A model generated the notes under the pieces. The model was not told where the DNA came from and searched no databases. It saw only the letters and a program-made list of their open reading frames with translations. A DNA stretch of 64,000 nucleotides from CAIYZT01 sp947461435 (GTDB lineage Bacteria > Pseudomonadota > Alphaproteobacteria > Rhodobacterales > Rhodobacteraceae), in NCBI GenBank assembly GCA_965284435.1, contig OZ260083.1:744001-808000 (forward strand). The letters run 5' to 3'. Each line of letters opens with the position of its first letter. The first letter of the stretch is position 1. Below, in pieces: positions 8,226-16,659 of this stretch. A program made the position numbers and the translations under genes.

Positions 8226-9248
8226 TTACTTTTTCGCCGCGCCCTTCTTGCGCTGCGCATAGCCCGCGATGCCGATCGCAATCAGCAGGGTCAGACCGTT
8301 GAACATCGGCTCTACCCAGAAGGATCCGCCGAATTGCTGGATGCCGGAGATTCCGACAGCCAGAATCATCACGCCGACGATGGTGCCCCAGACGTTCACG
8401 CGCCCGGGCTTGATCGTGGTGGAGCCGAGGAAGGCGCCGACCAAGGCGGGCAACAGATATTCAAGACCGACCGAGGCCTGGCCGATGCGCAGTTTGGAGG
8501 CCAGAAGAACGCCCGTCAGTGCCGTCAGCATCCCCGAGGTCACGAAGGCCCCGACCACGAATTTGCGGGTGGGAATGCCGTTCAATTCTGCCGCGCGCTG
8601 ATTTGCGCCGATGGCGTAAAGGTAGCGGCCGATCGGGGTGTATTCCAAAACGATCCACAGGGCGAAGGTGATGATCACCACATAATACGCCGTAATGGGC
8701 AGGCCGAAGACGAAGGTGCCGGACAGGGCGTAAAACCCATCGGGCAACACCCCCACCATTTGGCGGCCCCCGGTGTGCCAAAGGGCAAGCGCATAAAGGA
8801 TGGTGCCGGTGCCCAAGGTGGCAATAAAGCTGTCGATGCGGGCAACTTCAACCAGAAACCCGTTAAGCGCCCCAGTGATCACGCCGAGGATCAGGACGAT
8901 GGCCACGGCAATTGGAAACGGAAGGCCGTAAGAGGTTTGCAGGCTGATGGCCAGAATGTGCCACAGGACAATGCCGTAACCCACCGTCAGATCGATGCGC
9001 CCGGCGACCATGGGGATCATGGCGGCCAGCGAGAGCAGCGCGATGATCGCCTTGTCTGACAAGATGGCGCGCACGTTGAGCGCGGTGGGAAAAGTGTTCG
9101 GCAGCAGGATGGAAAACAGCACGATCAGCCCGAACATCAAGATGACCAGACCATAGGTGGGCGCAAGCCGGATGGCCTTTTGCCCAAGGCTGAGACCCTT
9201 CAAGTCGTCTTTTGTTGGTTCAACGGCGTTTGATTCGACTCCGGGCAT
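8226..9248 (-). CDS. Sugar ABC transporter permease, RbsC type
   Basis: The protein has 340 residues from ATG 9248, which has a GAGGA ribosome site; a GTG at 9269 is less likely. It has about nine to ten hydrophobic helices and the branched-chain/ribose permease pattern: PMVAGRIDLTVGYG, GALNGFLVEVARIDSFIATLGTG and GAFLGSTTIKPGRVNVWGTIVG. It forms the membrane channel with the ATPase encoded just upstream; the two genes are 7 bp apart. Confidence 0.88.
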   Translation of the reverse strand: MPGVESNAVEPTKDDLKGLSLGQKAIRLAPTYGLVILMFGLIVLFSILLPNTFPTALNVRAILSDKAIIALLSLAAMIPMVAGRIDLTVGYGIVLWHILAISLQTSYGLPFPIAVAIVLILGVITGALNGFLVEVARIDSFIATLGTGTILYALALWHTGGRQMVGVLPDGFYALSGTFVFGLPITAYYVVIITFALWIVLEYTPIGRYLYAIGANQRAAELNGIPTRKFVVGAFVTSGMLTALTGVLLASKLRIGQASVGLEYLLPALVGAFLGSTTIKPGRVNVWGTIVGVMILAVGISGIQQFGGSFWVEPMFNGLTLLIAIGIAGYAQRKKGAAKK

Positions 9249-9255
9249 GGTGTCC

Positions 9256-10749
9256 TCAGGCTGCTTCACCGGCCGAAGCGGCCTGGATCAGAGATTCTGT
9301 TGAAAGTTCGACGCCGGTCAGTTCCGCCACGGGCAGGCCGCGGGAAAAGACGATGGCGCGGTGGCAGATATTGGCAATTTCTTCGAAGTCGGTGGAGACG
9401 ACGAGCACGCCCATGCCCGAGGCGAGGGCCTGATAGAGCAGATGGTAAATCTCGGCCTTGGCACCGACATCAACGCCTGCTGTGGGATCTTCTGTGATTA
9501 ACAGACGACGGCCCGAGTCAAGCCAGCGGCCCACGACCACTTTTTGTTGGTTGCCGCCCGACAGGGCCTCGATCGCGAGGCCGGGATCATTGGGAGACAG
9601 CCCGACGCGTTTGCCGGTGGCTTGCGCCATGGCGTGTTCGCGGGCAGGGGCCAACACGGACAACAGGCGGCGCCCCATGGCTGAAGGATTGACGAAGGCG
9701 TTTTCGCGAATGGACAGGCCGGCGGCAATGCTTTCGCCGACCCGGTCGCGGGCGACAAGGCCGACCCCGGACTGCATGGCTGTTTGGGCCGTGGTCAGGT
9801 TCGGTTGTGCCCCATTCAGCAGGACATGCCCTGCATGGGGGATCAGGCCGAACAGGGCGCGGCCGATATCTTCGTGGCCTGCGCCGCGCAAACCGGCAAG
9901 GCCCAGCAATTCTCCGCGTTTGATGTCAAAGCTGACAGGGCCTACGGCGGGGGTGGCCAAGCCTTGTACCTGCAAGATCGCCGGACCCTCTTGGACGGGG
10001 GGGCGGTTTATCTCTCGGGCTTTGCGGCCGACGATCAGCGAGACAAGCTCTTCGGGGGTGGTGTGTTCGATGGGGCGCACGCCCACCATCTGACCGTCGC
10101 GAAGAACCGCGACGCGGTCCGCGACGCGAAAGATTTCGTCAAGGCGGTGACTGACATAGATCATGCCAACGCCTTTCGCCTTGAGGGGGCGCAAGGCGGA
10201 AAAAAGACGCTCTACCTCGTCAGCGGGCAAAGAGGCTGTGGGTTCGTCAAGCACCAGAAAGTCGCAATCGGCGGCCAAAGCCCGCGCGATGGCGACAAGG
10301 GATTTTTGGGTGCGTGTCAGGGATGAAACGCGGATGGTTGACGGAAAATCAGCCTCGACCAAGGCCAGGGCGGTATCTGCGCGCGCCTCGGTGGCTGTCC
10401 AGTCGATGCGGCGGCCCTTGCGGACATAGCCGAGGGCCAAGGCGATATTCTCGGCAACACTCATCCAGTCGATCAGGCCAAGGTCTTGATGGATGAACGC
10501 CACCTTCTGGCCTTCGCGCCGCCCCGCCTCGTGGACATAGGGCACGCCGTCTATCGCGACGGAGCCTTCATCGGGGCGGTACAGACCGCCCAAAACCTTG
10601 ATCAAGGTGGATTTTCCAGCACCGTTTTCGCCCAAAAGCGCCACGATTTCACCCCGTGCCACCTTTAACGAAACGCCCTTGAGCGCCCGTGTACCGCCAA
10701 AGGATTTGACGACGCGATCAAAGAACAGCCCCTCGGCCGGCGGGTGCAT
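9256..10749 (-). CDS. Sugar ABC transporter ATP-binding protein, RbsA type
   Basis: The protein has 497 residues from ATG 10749 (ribosome site AGGAAG) and two ATPase domains, as in RbsA/XylG. Domain 1 has Walker A GENGAGKST and Walker B FLVLDEPTASLP, but its signature is unusual (SLTRTQKSLVAIARAL). Domain 2 has no full Walker A, which is normal for the family, and carries the standard signature LSGGNQQKVVVGRWL. It is the first gene of the importer and faces the divergent LacI regulator across a 95-bp control region with an operator-like palindrome. Confidence 0.9.
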   Translation of the reverse strand: MHPPAEGLFFDRVVKSFGGTRALKGVSLKVARGEIVALLGENGAGKSTLIKVLGGLYRPDEGSVAIDGVPYVHEAGRREGQKVAFIHQDLGLIDWMSVAENIALALGYVRKGRRIDWTATEARADTALALVEADFPSTIRVSSLTRTQKSLVAIARALAADCDFLVLDEPTASLPADEVERLFSALRPLKAKGVGMIYVSHRLDEIFRVADRVAVLRDGQMVGVRPIEHTTPEELVSLIVGRKAREINRPPVQEGPAILQVQGLATPAVGPVSFDIKRGELLGLAGLRGAGHEDIGRALFGLIPHAGHVLLNGAQPNLTTAQTAMQSGVGLVARDRVGESIAAGLSIRENAFVNPSAMGRRLLSVLAPAREHAMAQATGKRVGLSPNDPGLAIEALSGGNQQKVVVGRWLDSGRRLLITEDPTAGVDVGAKAEIYHLLYQALASGMGVLVVSTDFEEIANICHRAIVFSRGLPVAELTGVELSTESLIQAASAGEAA

Positions 10750-10802
10750 GGCGTCTTCCTCCCAGAGACGAAACGACAAACGGACCTGCTCTTGCGACAA
10801 GT

Positions 10803-10812
10803 TTACCGGTAA
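10803..10812. promoter_or_regulatory. GntR-like operator between importer and regulator
   Basis: TTACCGGTAA is a perfect palindrome inside GTTTACCGGTAAC, close to the operator recognised by the gluconate repressor GntR in enterobacteria. It lies between the importer operon (minus) and the LacI-family gene (plus). Assigned by motif and position. Confidence 0.65.
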
Positions 10813-10844
10813 CGTAGTCTTACCCTCACCGACGGGAGGCTGCG

Positions 10845-11891
10845 TTGTCAAGCGAAAAAGTTATCGATAACATAGACAGGGGCGCGGCGCGCAAGGCCAA
10901 GGCCAATCTGGAGGATATCGCGCGCGAGGCGGGCGTGTCGAAAATGACCGTCAGCCGGGTTCTGCGCGGCAGCACCGGATTTTCCGACCAGACCCGCGCA
11001 CGGGTTGTGGCGGCGGCGGCGCGGCTGGATTATGTGCCTAACCGCCTTGCCGCCGCCTTTGGGGCGGATCATGCCAGCACGTTGGTGGGCATGTGCGTCC
11101 CGCGTCTGACGTCGGGGTTGTTCGGGCATGTGTTGGATGGGGTGGACCGGGCCCTGTCAAGACTGGGCTATCAATTGATGATCGGTTCCAACAACCATTC
11201 CGCCGAGGATGAAGAAGCCTGGTTGCGGCAGATCGTCTCTTGGCGGCCCGCAGGGGTGATCTTGTCGGGGCGGAGTCATTCGGCTGGAACGGTGGATTTG
11301 CTGCGGCAAGTTGCGATGCCGGTGGTGGAGATCTGGGATTTGACGACCTCTCCCATCGATTTGGCCGTTGGGTTTTCCCATCATGACTGCGGGGTAGAGA
11401 TGGGCCAATTCCTGATCCGGCGCGGTCGACGCAAGATCGGGTTTGTGGGCGCGCTGTCACGGTCGGACGTGATGGGTCAGGCGCGATTGGAGGGCTTTCA
11501 AGAGGCCCTTGCGCGCGCCGGGCACCCGATTGCCGCGACAGAGGTTTTGCAAGACAGCCCCGGTTTTTATCCCGGCTACTATGGGCTGGAAATGTTGTTG
11601 GCCCGGTGCCCGGATCTGGATTGCGTCTACTTTCACAATGACGAGATGGCGATTGGCGGGCTGACCTATTGCCAATCTCGCGGGATTCGGGTGCCCGAGG
11701 ATCTGGGCATTGCGGGGTGGGGCGGGATGGAAGCGGCCTCGGTCTTGCCCAAGCGATTGACGACAACGATCGTGCCGACAACGGCCATCGGAAAGGCGGC
11801 GGCAGAGGCGTTGGTGGCGCGGCTGAAGGGCGAAGATGTGCAGGATGTGACCGTGACACCCACGCGGTTGGTCACGGGAGAGACGGTGTAG
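10845..11891 (+). CDS. LacI-family regulator, GntR-like (importer side)
   Basis: The protein has 348 residues. The helix-turn-helix is NLEDIAREAGVSKMTVSRVLRG (about 22-43); the KMTVSR recognition helix matches enterobacterial GntR. A hinge RLDYVPNRLAAAF and a periplasmic-binding-like effector domain follow (SWRPAGVILSGRSHS, VYFHNDEMAIGG). The start is TTG 10845, seven bases after GGGAGG; no ATG precedes the DNA-binding domain. It probably represses the divergent importer and itself; the effector is likely gluconate, idonate or a related sugar acid. Confidence 0.85.
   Translation: MSSEKVIDNIDRGAARKAKANLEDIAREAGVSKMTVSRVLRGSTGFSDQTRARVVAAAARLDYVPNRLAAAFGADHASTLVGMCVPRLTSGLFGHVLDGVDRALSRLGYQLMIGSNNHSAEDEEAWLRQIVSWRPAGVILSGRSHSAGTVDLLRQVAMPVVEIWDLTTSPIDLAVGFSHHDCGVEMGQFLIRRGRRKIGFVGALSRSDVMGQARLEGFQEALARAGHPIAATEVLQDSPGFYPGYYGLEMLLARCPDLDCVYFHNDEMAIGGLTYCQSRGIRVPEDLGIAGWGGMEAASVLPKRLTTTIVPTTAIGKAAAEALVARLKGEDVQDVTVTPTRLVTGETV
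10860..10871. promoter_or_regulatory. GntR-like operator inside the regulator's first codons
   Basis: GTTATCGATAAC is a perfect 12-bp palindrome with the same core as the site at 15347. It covers codons 6 to 9 of the regulator as started at TTG 10845, which suits repression of its own transcription. Together with 10803 it gives a pair centred 58 bp apart. Confidence 0.65.
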
Positions 11892-11910
11892 GGCGCGCGC
11901 TTGGCCCTTG

Positions 11911-12801
11911 TCAGGGACGCTGAAGGCCCTGACGGTTCAAGATGACGGAATACAGGCTGGTCGTGGCCGTGATGAACAACCGGTTCTTGGCGCGCCCGCC
12001 GAAGCAGATGTTCGACACCACTTCGGGCACCAGAACCTTGCCCATCAGATGGCCATCCGGCGCGATGCAGTGCACCCCATCCGCGGCCGAGGACCACAGG
12101 TTTCCATCGCTGTCCATGCGCATTCCGTCGGACCATCCCGCGTTGACCTTGTGAAAGATGCGGCCCTTCTTCGGACGGTTCTGCACCATGTCAAAGACCA
12201 TGATATGCTGCGGATCTTGTGTGAATTGCCGCCCCGTATCGGCGACGTAAAGGCGGCTTTCATCGGGCGAAAAGCAAAGACCGTTCGGGCAGGCCATATC
12301 GGTGATCATCGCCTGAAGGGTGCCGTCCGGATCCAACCGGTAGACAGAGCAGGGCAATTCTTCGGCCGCTTTGAAGCCTTCGTAATCGGTCATGATTCCG
12401 TAATGGGGGTCGGTGAACCAGATCGCCCCATCCTTGGCCACGATCACATCATTGGGCGAGTTCAGACGTTTGCCCTGATAGCTACTGGCCAAAGTGGTCA
12501 CAGAGCCATCCCATTCGGTGCGGGTCACGCTGCGTGTGCCATGTTCGCAAGAGATGAGCCGCCCCTGCGCATCTCTTGTGTGGCCGTTGGAATAATTGGC
12601 CTGAGCGCGGAAGGTGGTCAAACCCTCTTCCGACCACCGCAAAATGCGGTTGTTGGGAATATCTGAAAACAAAAGGGCAGAGTGATCGCCAAACCAGACC
12701 GGACCTTCGGCCCAGTCAAACCCGGTGGCAAGCCGCTTGAGCGGTGCATTGTGCAGAACAAAGCCGCCGAAAGCCGGATCGATGATGTCGAAGGAAGACA
12801 T
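11911..12801 (-). CDS. SMP-30/gluconolactonase-family hydrolase
   Basis: The 296-residue protein has the six-bladed propeller pattern of sugar lactonases. Metal-site regions are visible: the glutamate of DWAEGPVW, the asparagine of LNSPNDVIVAKDG, CPNGLCFSPDE and the aspartate of WSDGMRMDSDG. It would open aldonolactones such as gluconolactone to the free acid in the cytoplasm, since no signal peptide is seen. It diverges from the GlcG-like gene across an operator-like site at 12827. Exact substrate unproven. Confidence 0.85.
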   Translation of the reverse strand: MSSFDIIDPAFGGFVLHNAPLKRLATGFDWAEGPVWFGDHSALLFSDIPNNRILRWSEEGLTTFRAQANYSNGHTRDAQGRLISCEHGTRSVTRTEWDGSVTTLASSYQGKRLNSPNDVIVAKDGAIWFTDPHYGIMTDYEGFKAAEELPCSVYRLDPDGTLQAMITDMACPNGLCFSPDESRLYVADTGRQFTQDPQHIMVFDMVQNRPKKGRIFHKVNAGWSDGMRMDSDGNLWSSAADGVHCIAPDGHLMGKVLVPEVVSNICFGGRAKNRLFITATTSLYSVILNRQGLQRP

Positions 12802-12826
12802 GGCAAGTCCTTTGGTCCAGAGATAG

Positions 12827-12840
12827 TGTTATCGTTATCA
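12827..12840. promoter_or_regulatory. GntR-like operator of the lactonase/GlcG-like pair
   Basis: TGTTATCGTTATCA matches the perfect palindrome at 15347 (TGTTATCGATAACA) at 12 of 14 positions on one strand. It lies between two divergent genes of the sugar-acid region, 26 bp before the lactonase start and 55 bp before the other. Confidence 0.55.
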
Positions 12841-12894
12841 TTAACCGCGCGCAGGGCCGGGTCAAACCCTTTCCTGCGGCAAAGCAAAGGCACG

Positions 12895-13317
12895 ATGATG
12901 ACGTTTACAGTGACCCTTTCAGCGCTGACAGACAAGGCGGTGATGACGATGTTGACGGCCGCGCAAACGGCCGCATCCGCGATGGGGGTGCCGCAGTGCA
13001 TTGTCATTGTTGATCCGAGTGCGGTGGATCTGGGCGTCTTGCGGATGAGGGGCGCGCGTGTGTTGTCGTTGAAGTCGGCCCGGTCCAAGGCGCAGACCGC
13101 CGCATCAAGCGGAAAGCCATCGTCGGCGCTGCCAGACGCCGTGCGCGGCGCGATTGCGGCGGCAACGCAGGGCGCAATGACAGGGCTTGCCGGCGGTTTG
13201 CCCATTCGGATCGACGGCCAGCTTTTGGGCGGCATCGGGGTTGGGTCGGGATCTGCAGAACAGGATGTGGCCGTGGCGCAGGCGGCGCTGGCCGCCATCG
13301 GCGCAGATGCTTTGTAA
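12895..13317 (+). CDS. GlcG/HbpS-type (DUF336) protein
   Basis: This 140-residue protein has the small alpha/beta fold of the GlcG/HbpS family: a long N-terminal helix (LTDKAVMTMLTAAQTAASAM), strands CIVIVDPSAVDLGVLRM, and the conserved end GGLPIRIDGQLLGGIGVGSGSAEQDVAVAQAAL. Members occur beside oxidation genes for small hydroxyacids, and some bind haem or corrinoids, but the role of most is unknown. The start is the ATG at 12895, after AAAGG; the open frame upstream of it overlaps the lactonase and is not coding. It converges on idnD. Confidence 0.75.
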   Translation: MMTFTVTLSALTDKAVMTMLTAAQTAASAMGVPQCIVIVDPSAVDLGVLRMRGARVLSLKSARSKAQTAASSGKPSSALPDAVRGAIAAATQGAMTGLAGGLPIRIDGQLLGGIGVGSGSAEQDVAVAQAALAAIGADAL

Positions 13318-13332
13318 GATGCGGACCGCGGC

Positions 13333-14367
13333 CTAATGTGAAAACGCGATCTGGGCTTTCATCGCGCGACTGCGGTCAGAGGCGAGTTTGAACGCCTCTT
13401 CGGCATTTTCCAGACCAACAGTATGGGTGATCAGCGGCTTGACGTCGATCAGGCCCTTTTGCATCAGGGCGACCCCGGTTGCAAATTCGGGGTGAAAACG
13501 GAATGAGCCGCGCAGATCCAGTTCCTTGGCGGTGATGGCCATCATCGGAACCGACATGTCGCCCCCCAAACCCAGTTGCAAGATCACGCCGCGGGGGCGC
13601 AGGGCCGCGATGCCGCTGGCCAAAGCCGCCGCAACGCCGGTGCATTCGTACAGCACATCGAAATACCCTTTGTCCGCCGCATAGGGCAAAAGGGCCTCTG
13701 GTGGTTGGCCGGTGTTGATCACGCGGTCCGCGCCAATCTTGGCGGCCAGGGCCAGTGTGAAATCTGACAGATCGGTCACGACAATTTCGGCGGCCCCCGC
13801 CCGCCGTGCGGCAAGGATGCACAAGGCCCCGATCGGCCCGCATCCCGTGACCAGAACGCGCTTGCCCAGCATGCCGCCCGCCCGCGTTGTTGCATGCAAG
13901 GTCACGGCAAGGGGTTCGGCCATCGCCGCCTCGGCGGGCGTCAGGCCTGCGGCATCGACGCATTGGCTGGCATCGGCAACCAGAACCTCGCGGAAGGCGC
14001 CTTGGATATGGGGGAAGGGCATGGCAGAGCCGTAGAACCGCATGTTCAGACACTGATTTGGCAGACCTTCCAAACAATAGGCGCAGGAACCACAGGGACG
14101 TGAGGGCGAGACGGCCACCAGTTGACCCTTGGCAAACCCGGTAACGCCGGGACCTATATCCTCCACAAAGGCTGAAACTTCGTGGCCCAGGATCATTGGT
14201 TCGCGCAGGCGCACGGCACCAAAACCGCCATGATTGTAGTAGTGCAAATCTGATCCGCAGACACCGCCCGTGGCAAGGCGCAGGCGCAGTTGGCCGGGAC
14301 CCGGGTGGTCTGGTTCGTGCTGCTCGATCCGAAGATCGTGGGCGGCGTGGATCACGATGGCGCGCAT
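13333..14367 (-). CDS. idnD: L-idonate 5-dehydrogenase-like zinc alcohol dehydrogenase
   Basis: The 344-residue protein is a medium-chain dehydrogenase. Catalytic zinc ligands lie in GGVCGSDLHYYNHGG and LGHEVS; the structural zinc cysteines are CGSCAYCLEGLPNQC; the cofactor motif is VLVTGCGPIGALC. CGSDLHYYNHGGFG is typical of L-idonate 5-dehydrogenase, which oxidises L-idonate to 5-ketogluconate. The start ATG 14367 overlaps the stop of the upstream dehydrogenase by one base (TGATG). With the short-chain 5-ketogluconate reductase encoded at 15410 it would form the idonate-to-gluconate route. Confidence 0.82.
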   Translation of the reverse strand: MRAIVIHAAHDLRIEQHEPDHPGPGQLRLRLATGGVCGSDLHYYNHGGFGAVRLREPMILGHEVSAFVEDIGPGVTGFAKGQLVAVSPSRPCGSCAYCLEGLPNQCLNMRFYGSAMPFPHIQGAFREVLVADASQCVDAAGLTPAEAAMAEPLAVTLHATTRAGGMLGKRVLVTGCGPIGALCILAARRAGAAEIVVTDLSDFTLALAAKIGADRVINTGQPPEALLPYAADKGYFDVLYECTGVAAALASGIAALRPRGVILQLGLGGDMSVPMMAITAKELDLRGSFRFHPEFATGVALMQKGLIDVKPLITHTVGLENAEEAFKLASDRSRAMKAQIAFSH

Positions 14368-15314
14368 CACAGCACCGGCGTGGGCAAAGGTTGGCCCGCG
14401 AAATGCGCTGTCAGATTGCTGCGCATCAACTGGCCCATCGCCTTGCGGGTTTCCACTGTGCCGCTGGCGTGGTGGGGCTGCAAAAGCACGTTCGGCAGGG
14501 CCAGAAAGCGGGGGTTCAAGTTGGGCTCTGCTTCAAAGACATCCAAGGCGGCAGAGCCAAGCATGCCGGATTCCAAAGCGTCCAGAAGGGCGGATTCATC
14601 GATATTCGGGGCGCGCGAGATGTTGATCAGCATCCCATCGGGCCCCAAAGCTTCGATCACCTTTGCGCTGACGATGTGCCGGGTTTGCGGTGTGGCGGCC
14701 AAGGCCACGATCAGAAAATCTGACCGGGCGGCCAGTGCCACGGGATCAGGAATATACTCCCAAGCGGCCGCTTCTGGTTTCGGGGCCCGGCTGGAATAGG
14801 CGATCTGCATGTCAAATCCGGCGCAGCGGCGCGCGATGGCCAATCCGATCCGGCCCAGACCCAAGATGCCCACGCGGCGGCCCGAAACTTTGCGCTGCAG
14901 GGGATATTGCCCCTTTGCGGCCCAATCGCCGCTGCGCGCCCAAGATTCTGCGCCCAAAAGACCGCGCGATTGCATCAACATCATGCCGATGGCCAGATCT
15001 GCTACATCGTCTGTCAGCACATCCGGGGTATTCGTCACGCGGATGCCGCGCGCGCGGCAGGCGGCCAGATCCACCGCATCATAACCGACGCCGTAGACCG
15101 AGATCACCTCAAGCTTTGGGCAGGCCGCGATCATGGCGGCATTTGCACCCAGATCACCGCGGGTTGCGATGCCGCGCACCTGAGCGCCGACGCTGGCCAA
15201 AAATGCCGCCTTGTCCGGCGCATCGTAGTAGCGGTGCATGACAAACGCGGCGTCCAGTGGATCCTGATCCCATGCCGGATAGGCGCCGACTTGCAAGATG
15301 TGGGGTTTTGGCAT
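14367..15314 (-). CDS. D-2-hydroxyacid dehydrogenase (GhrB-like)
   Basis: The 315-residue protein is an NAD(P)-dependent D-isomer hydroxyacid dehydrogenase. The Rossmann motif is VGILGLGRIGLAIARR near 145-160, the arginine is in NISRAPNIDE, the glutamate in LDVFEAEP and the catalytic histidine in QPHHASGTVETRKAMG. Relatives reduce glyoxylate, hydroxypyruvate or 2-ketogluconate. In this setting a 2-keto-sugar-acid reductase is plausible (inference). It starts 33 bp from a perfect operator-like palindrome and is the first gene of a two-gene unit with idnD. Confidence 0.84.
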   Translation of the reverse strand: MPKPHILQVGAYPAWDQDPLDAAFVMHRYYDAPDKAAFLASVGAQVRGIATRGDLGANAAMIAACPKLEVISVYGVGYDAVDLAACRARGIRVTNTPDVLTDDVADLAIGMMLMQSRGLLGAESWARSGDWAAKGQYPLQRKVSGRRVGILGLGRIGLAIARRCAGFDMQIAYSSRAPKPEAAAWEYIPDPVALAARSDFLIVALAATPQTRHIVSAKVIEALGPDGMLINISRAPNIDESALLDALESGMLGSAALDVFEAEPNLNPRFLALPNVLLQPHHASGTVETRKAMGQLMRSNLTAHFAGQPLPTPVL

Positions 15315-15346
15315 GGTCTCTCCGCAGGGCTGGACTTGACAGGTCG

Positions 15347-15360
15347 TGTTATCGATAACA
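15347..15360. promoter_or_regulatory. Perfect GntR-like operator between divergent idn/gnt units
   Basis: TGTTATCGATAACA is a perfect 14-bp palindrome with a central CG, the form expected of a LacI-family operator. It sits between the hydroxyacid dehydrogenase/idnD unit (minus) and the idnO-gntK unit (plus), so one bound dimer could control both. It is the best example of the motif that recurs in this region. Confidence 0.75.
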
Positions 15361-15409
15361 TAAACGGAGAACGCACCGCTTGTCGAGCGGAAATGCAAAG
15401 GAGAGAGCC

Positions 15410-16165
15410 ATGGGGCTGACGCTTTTTGATCTGACGGGCAAGCGGGCCCTGATCACGGGATCTTCGCAGGGAATCGGTTTTGCGCTGGCCCAAGGATTGT
15501 CAGCCGCAGGGGCCAAGGTGGTGCTGAATGGGCGCGATGAGGCCAAGCTGGCAGCCGCCGCCGCACAGATTGCCGGATCTGAGGTTTTGGCCTTTGACGC
15601 CACGCAGCACGAGGCCGTCCGTGCTGCGGTCGATGGGTTTGAAGCGCAGGTCGGCCCGATTGACATACTGGTCAACAATGCAGGGATGCAGCATCGCGGC
15701 CCCTTGGAGGACTTTCCGCCCGAGGCGTTTGAGCGGCTGTTGCAAACGAACATTTCCAGTGTCTTTCACGTGGGTCAGGCGGTGGCGCGCCACATGATTG
15801 CGCGAAAGGCCGGCAAGATCATCAACATTGCCAGCGTTCAAAGCGCGCTGGCCCGGCCGGGAATTGCCCCCTATACGGCCACGAAGGGGGCCGTGGCCAA
15901 CCTGACCAAGGGCATGGCGACAGATTGGGCCAAGCATGGGCTGAACTGCAATGCGATTGCGCCGGGATATTTCATCACGCCGCTGAACGCCGCGCTTCTG
16001 GCCGACCCGGTTTTTACCGCGTGGTTGGAAAAACGCACGCCCGCCGGACGCTGGGGCAAGGTCGAAGAACTGCAGGGCGCCTGCATTTTTCTGGCGTCGA
16101 ACGCGTCAAGCTTTGTGAATGGGCATATCCTGTATGTCGATGGCGGGATCACGGTTTCGCTGTGA
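15410..16165 (+). CDS. idnO: Gluconate 5-dehydrogenase (5-ketogluconate reductase), short-chain family
   Basis: The 251-residue protein is a classical short-chain dehydrogenase: TGSSQGIG at 16-23, NNAGMQ, the serine of NIASVQSA, the catalytic YTATKGA and C-terminal YVDGGITVSL. The sequence LFDLTGKRALITGSSQGIGFALA is typical of gluconate 5-dehydrogenase, which interconverts 5-ketogluconate and gluconate. The start ATG 15410 follows AAAGGAGAG. It overlaps gluconokinase by one base, so product and next enzyme are encoded side by side. Confidence 0.86.
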   Translation: MGLTLFDLTGKRALITGSSQGIGFALAQGLSAAGAKVVLNGRDEAKLAAAAAQIAGSEVLAFDATQHEAVRAAVDGFEAQVGPIDILVNNAGMQHRGPLEDFPPEAFERLLQTNISSVFHVGQAVARHMIARKAGKIINIASVQSALARPGIAPYTATKGAVANLTKGMATDWAKHGLNCNAIAPGYFITPLNAALLADPVFTAWLEKRTPAGRWGKVEELQGACIFLASNASSFVNGHILYVDGGITVSL

Positions 16166-16659
16166 TGCCGATCCGGATGATCCTGATGGGCGTGGCAGGT
16201 TGCGGCAAATCCAGCGTCGGGGCGGCGGTTGGATCCCGTTTGGGCGTGGCCTACCACGACGGCGATGATCTGCACCCGGTGGCCAACGTCGCCAAGATGC
16301 GCGCCGGTATCGCCCTGACTGATGACGACCGTTGGCCTTGGCTGGACAGAGTGGCGGCCAGTCTGGCCAAGGATGCACCGGTGATCATCGGGTGTTCGGC
16401 GCTAAAGCGCGCCTATCGTGACCGGTTGCGCGCCGGGGCAGACGGGACGGTGACCTTTGTGCATTTGTCCGGAAGCCGGGCGGTGATCGAGGCGCGGATG
16501 GCGGCCCGCACAGGCCATTACATGCCGATATCCTTGCTGGACAGCCAGTTTGCCGCGCTGGAAGCCCCCGGCCCGGATGAGGCGCTGACCGTGGATGTGG
16601 ATCAGCCATTGCCACAGATCGTGGCCGCCATCGTGTCTTTCACAGGAGGCGCATCATGA
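16165..16659 (+). CDS. gntK: Gluconokinase
   Basis: The 164-residue protein phosphorylates gluconate to 6-phosphogluconate for the Entner-Doudoroff or pentose-phosphate route. The P-loop is GVAGCGKS at 9-16. The family motifs YHDGDDLHPVANVAKMRAGIALTDDDRWPWL and IIGCSALKRAYRDRLR follow, and ARTGHYMP lies near the end. Length is normal for the GntK/IdnK family. It overlaps idnO by one base and the next gene by 4 bp. Confidence 0.93.
   Translation: MPIRMILMGVAGCGKSSVGAAVGSRLGVAYHDGDDLHPVANVAKMRAGIALTDDDRWPWLDRVAASLAKDAPVIIGCSALKRAYRDRLRAGADGTVTFVHLSGSRAVIEARMAARTGHYMPISLLDSQFAALEAPGPDEALTVDVDQPLPQIVAAIVSFTGGAS

Noticed and set aside
8220..9059. Plus-strand open frame of 279 codons opposite the sugar permease
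   Set aside because: The minus-strand permease has clear family motifs; the plus product is a low-complexity Gly/Asp/His-rich shadow.
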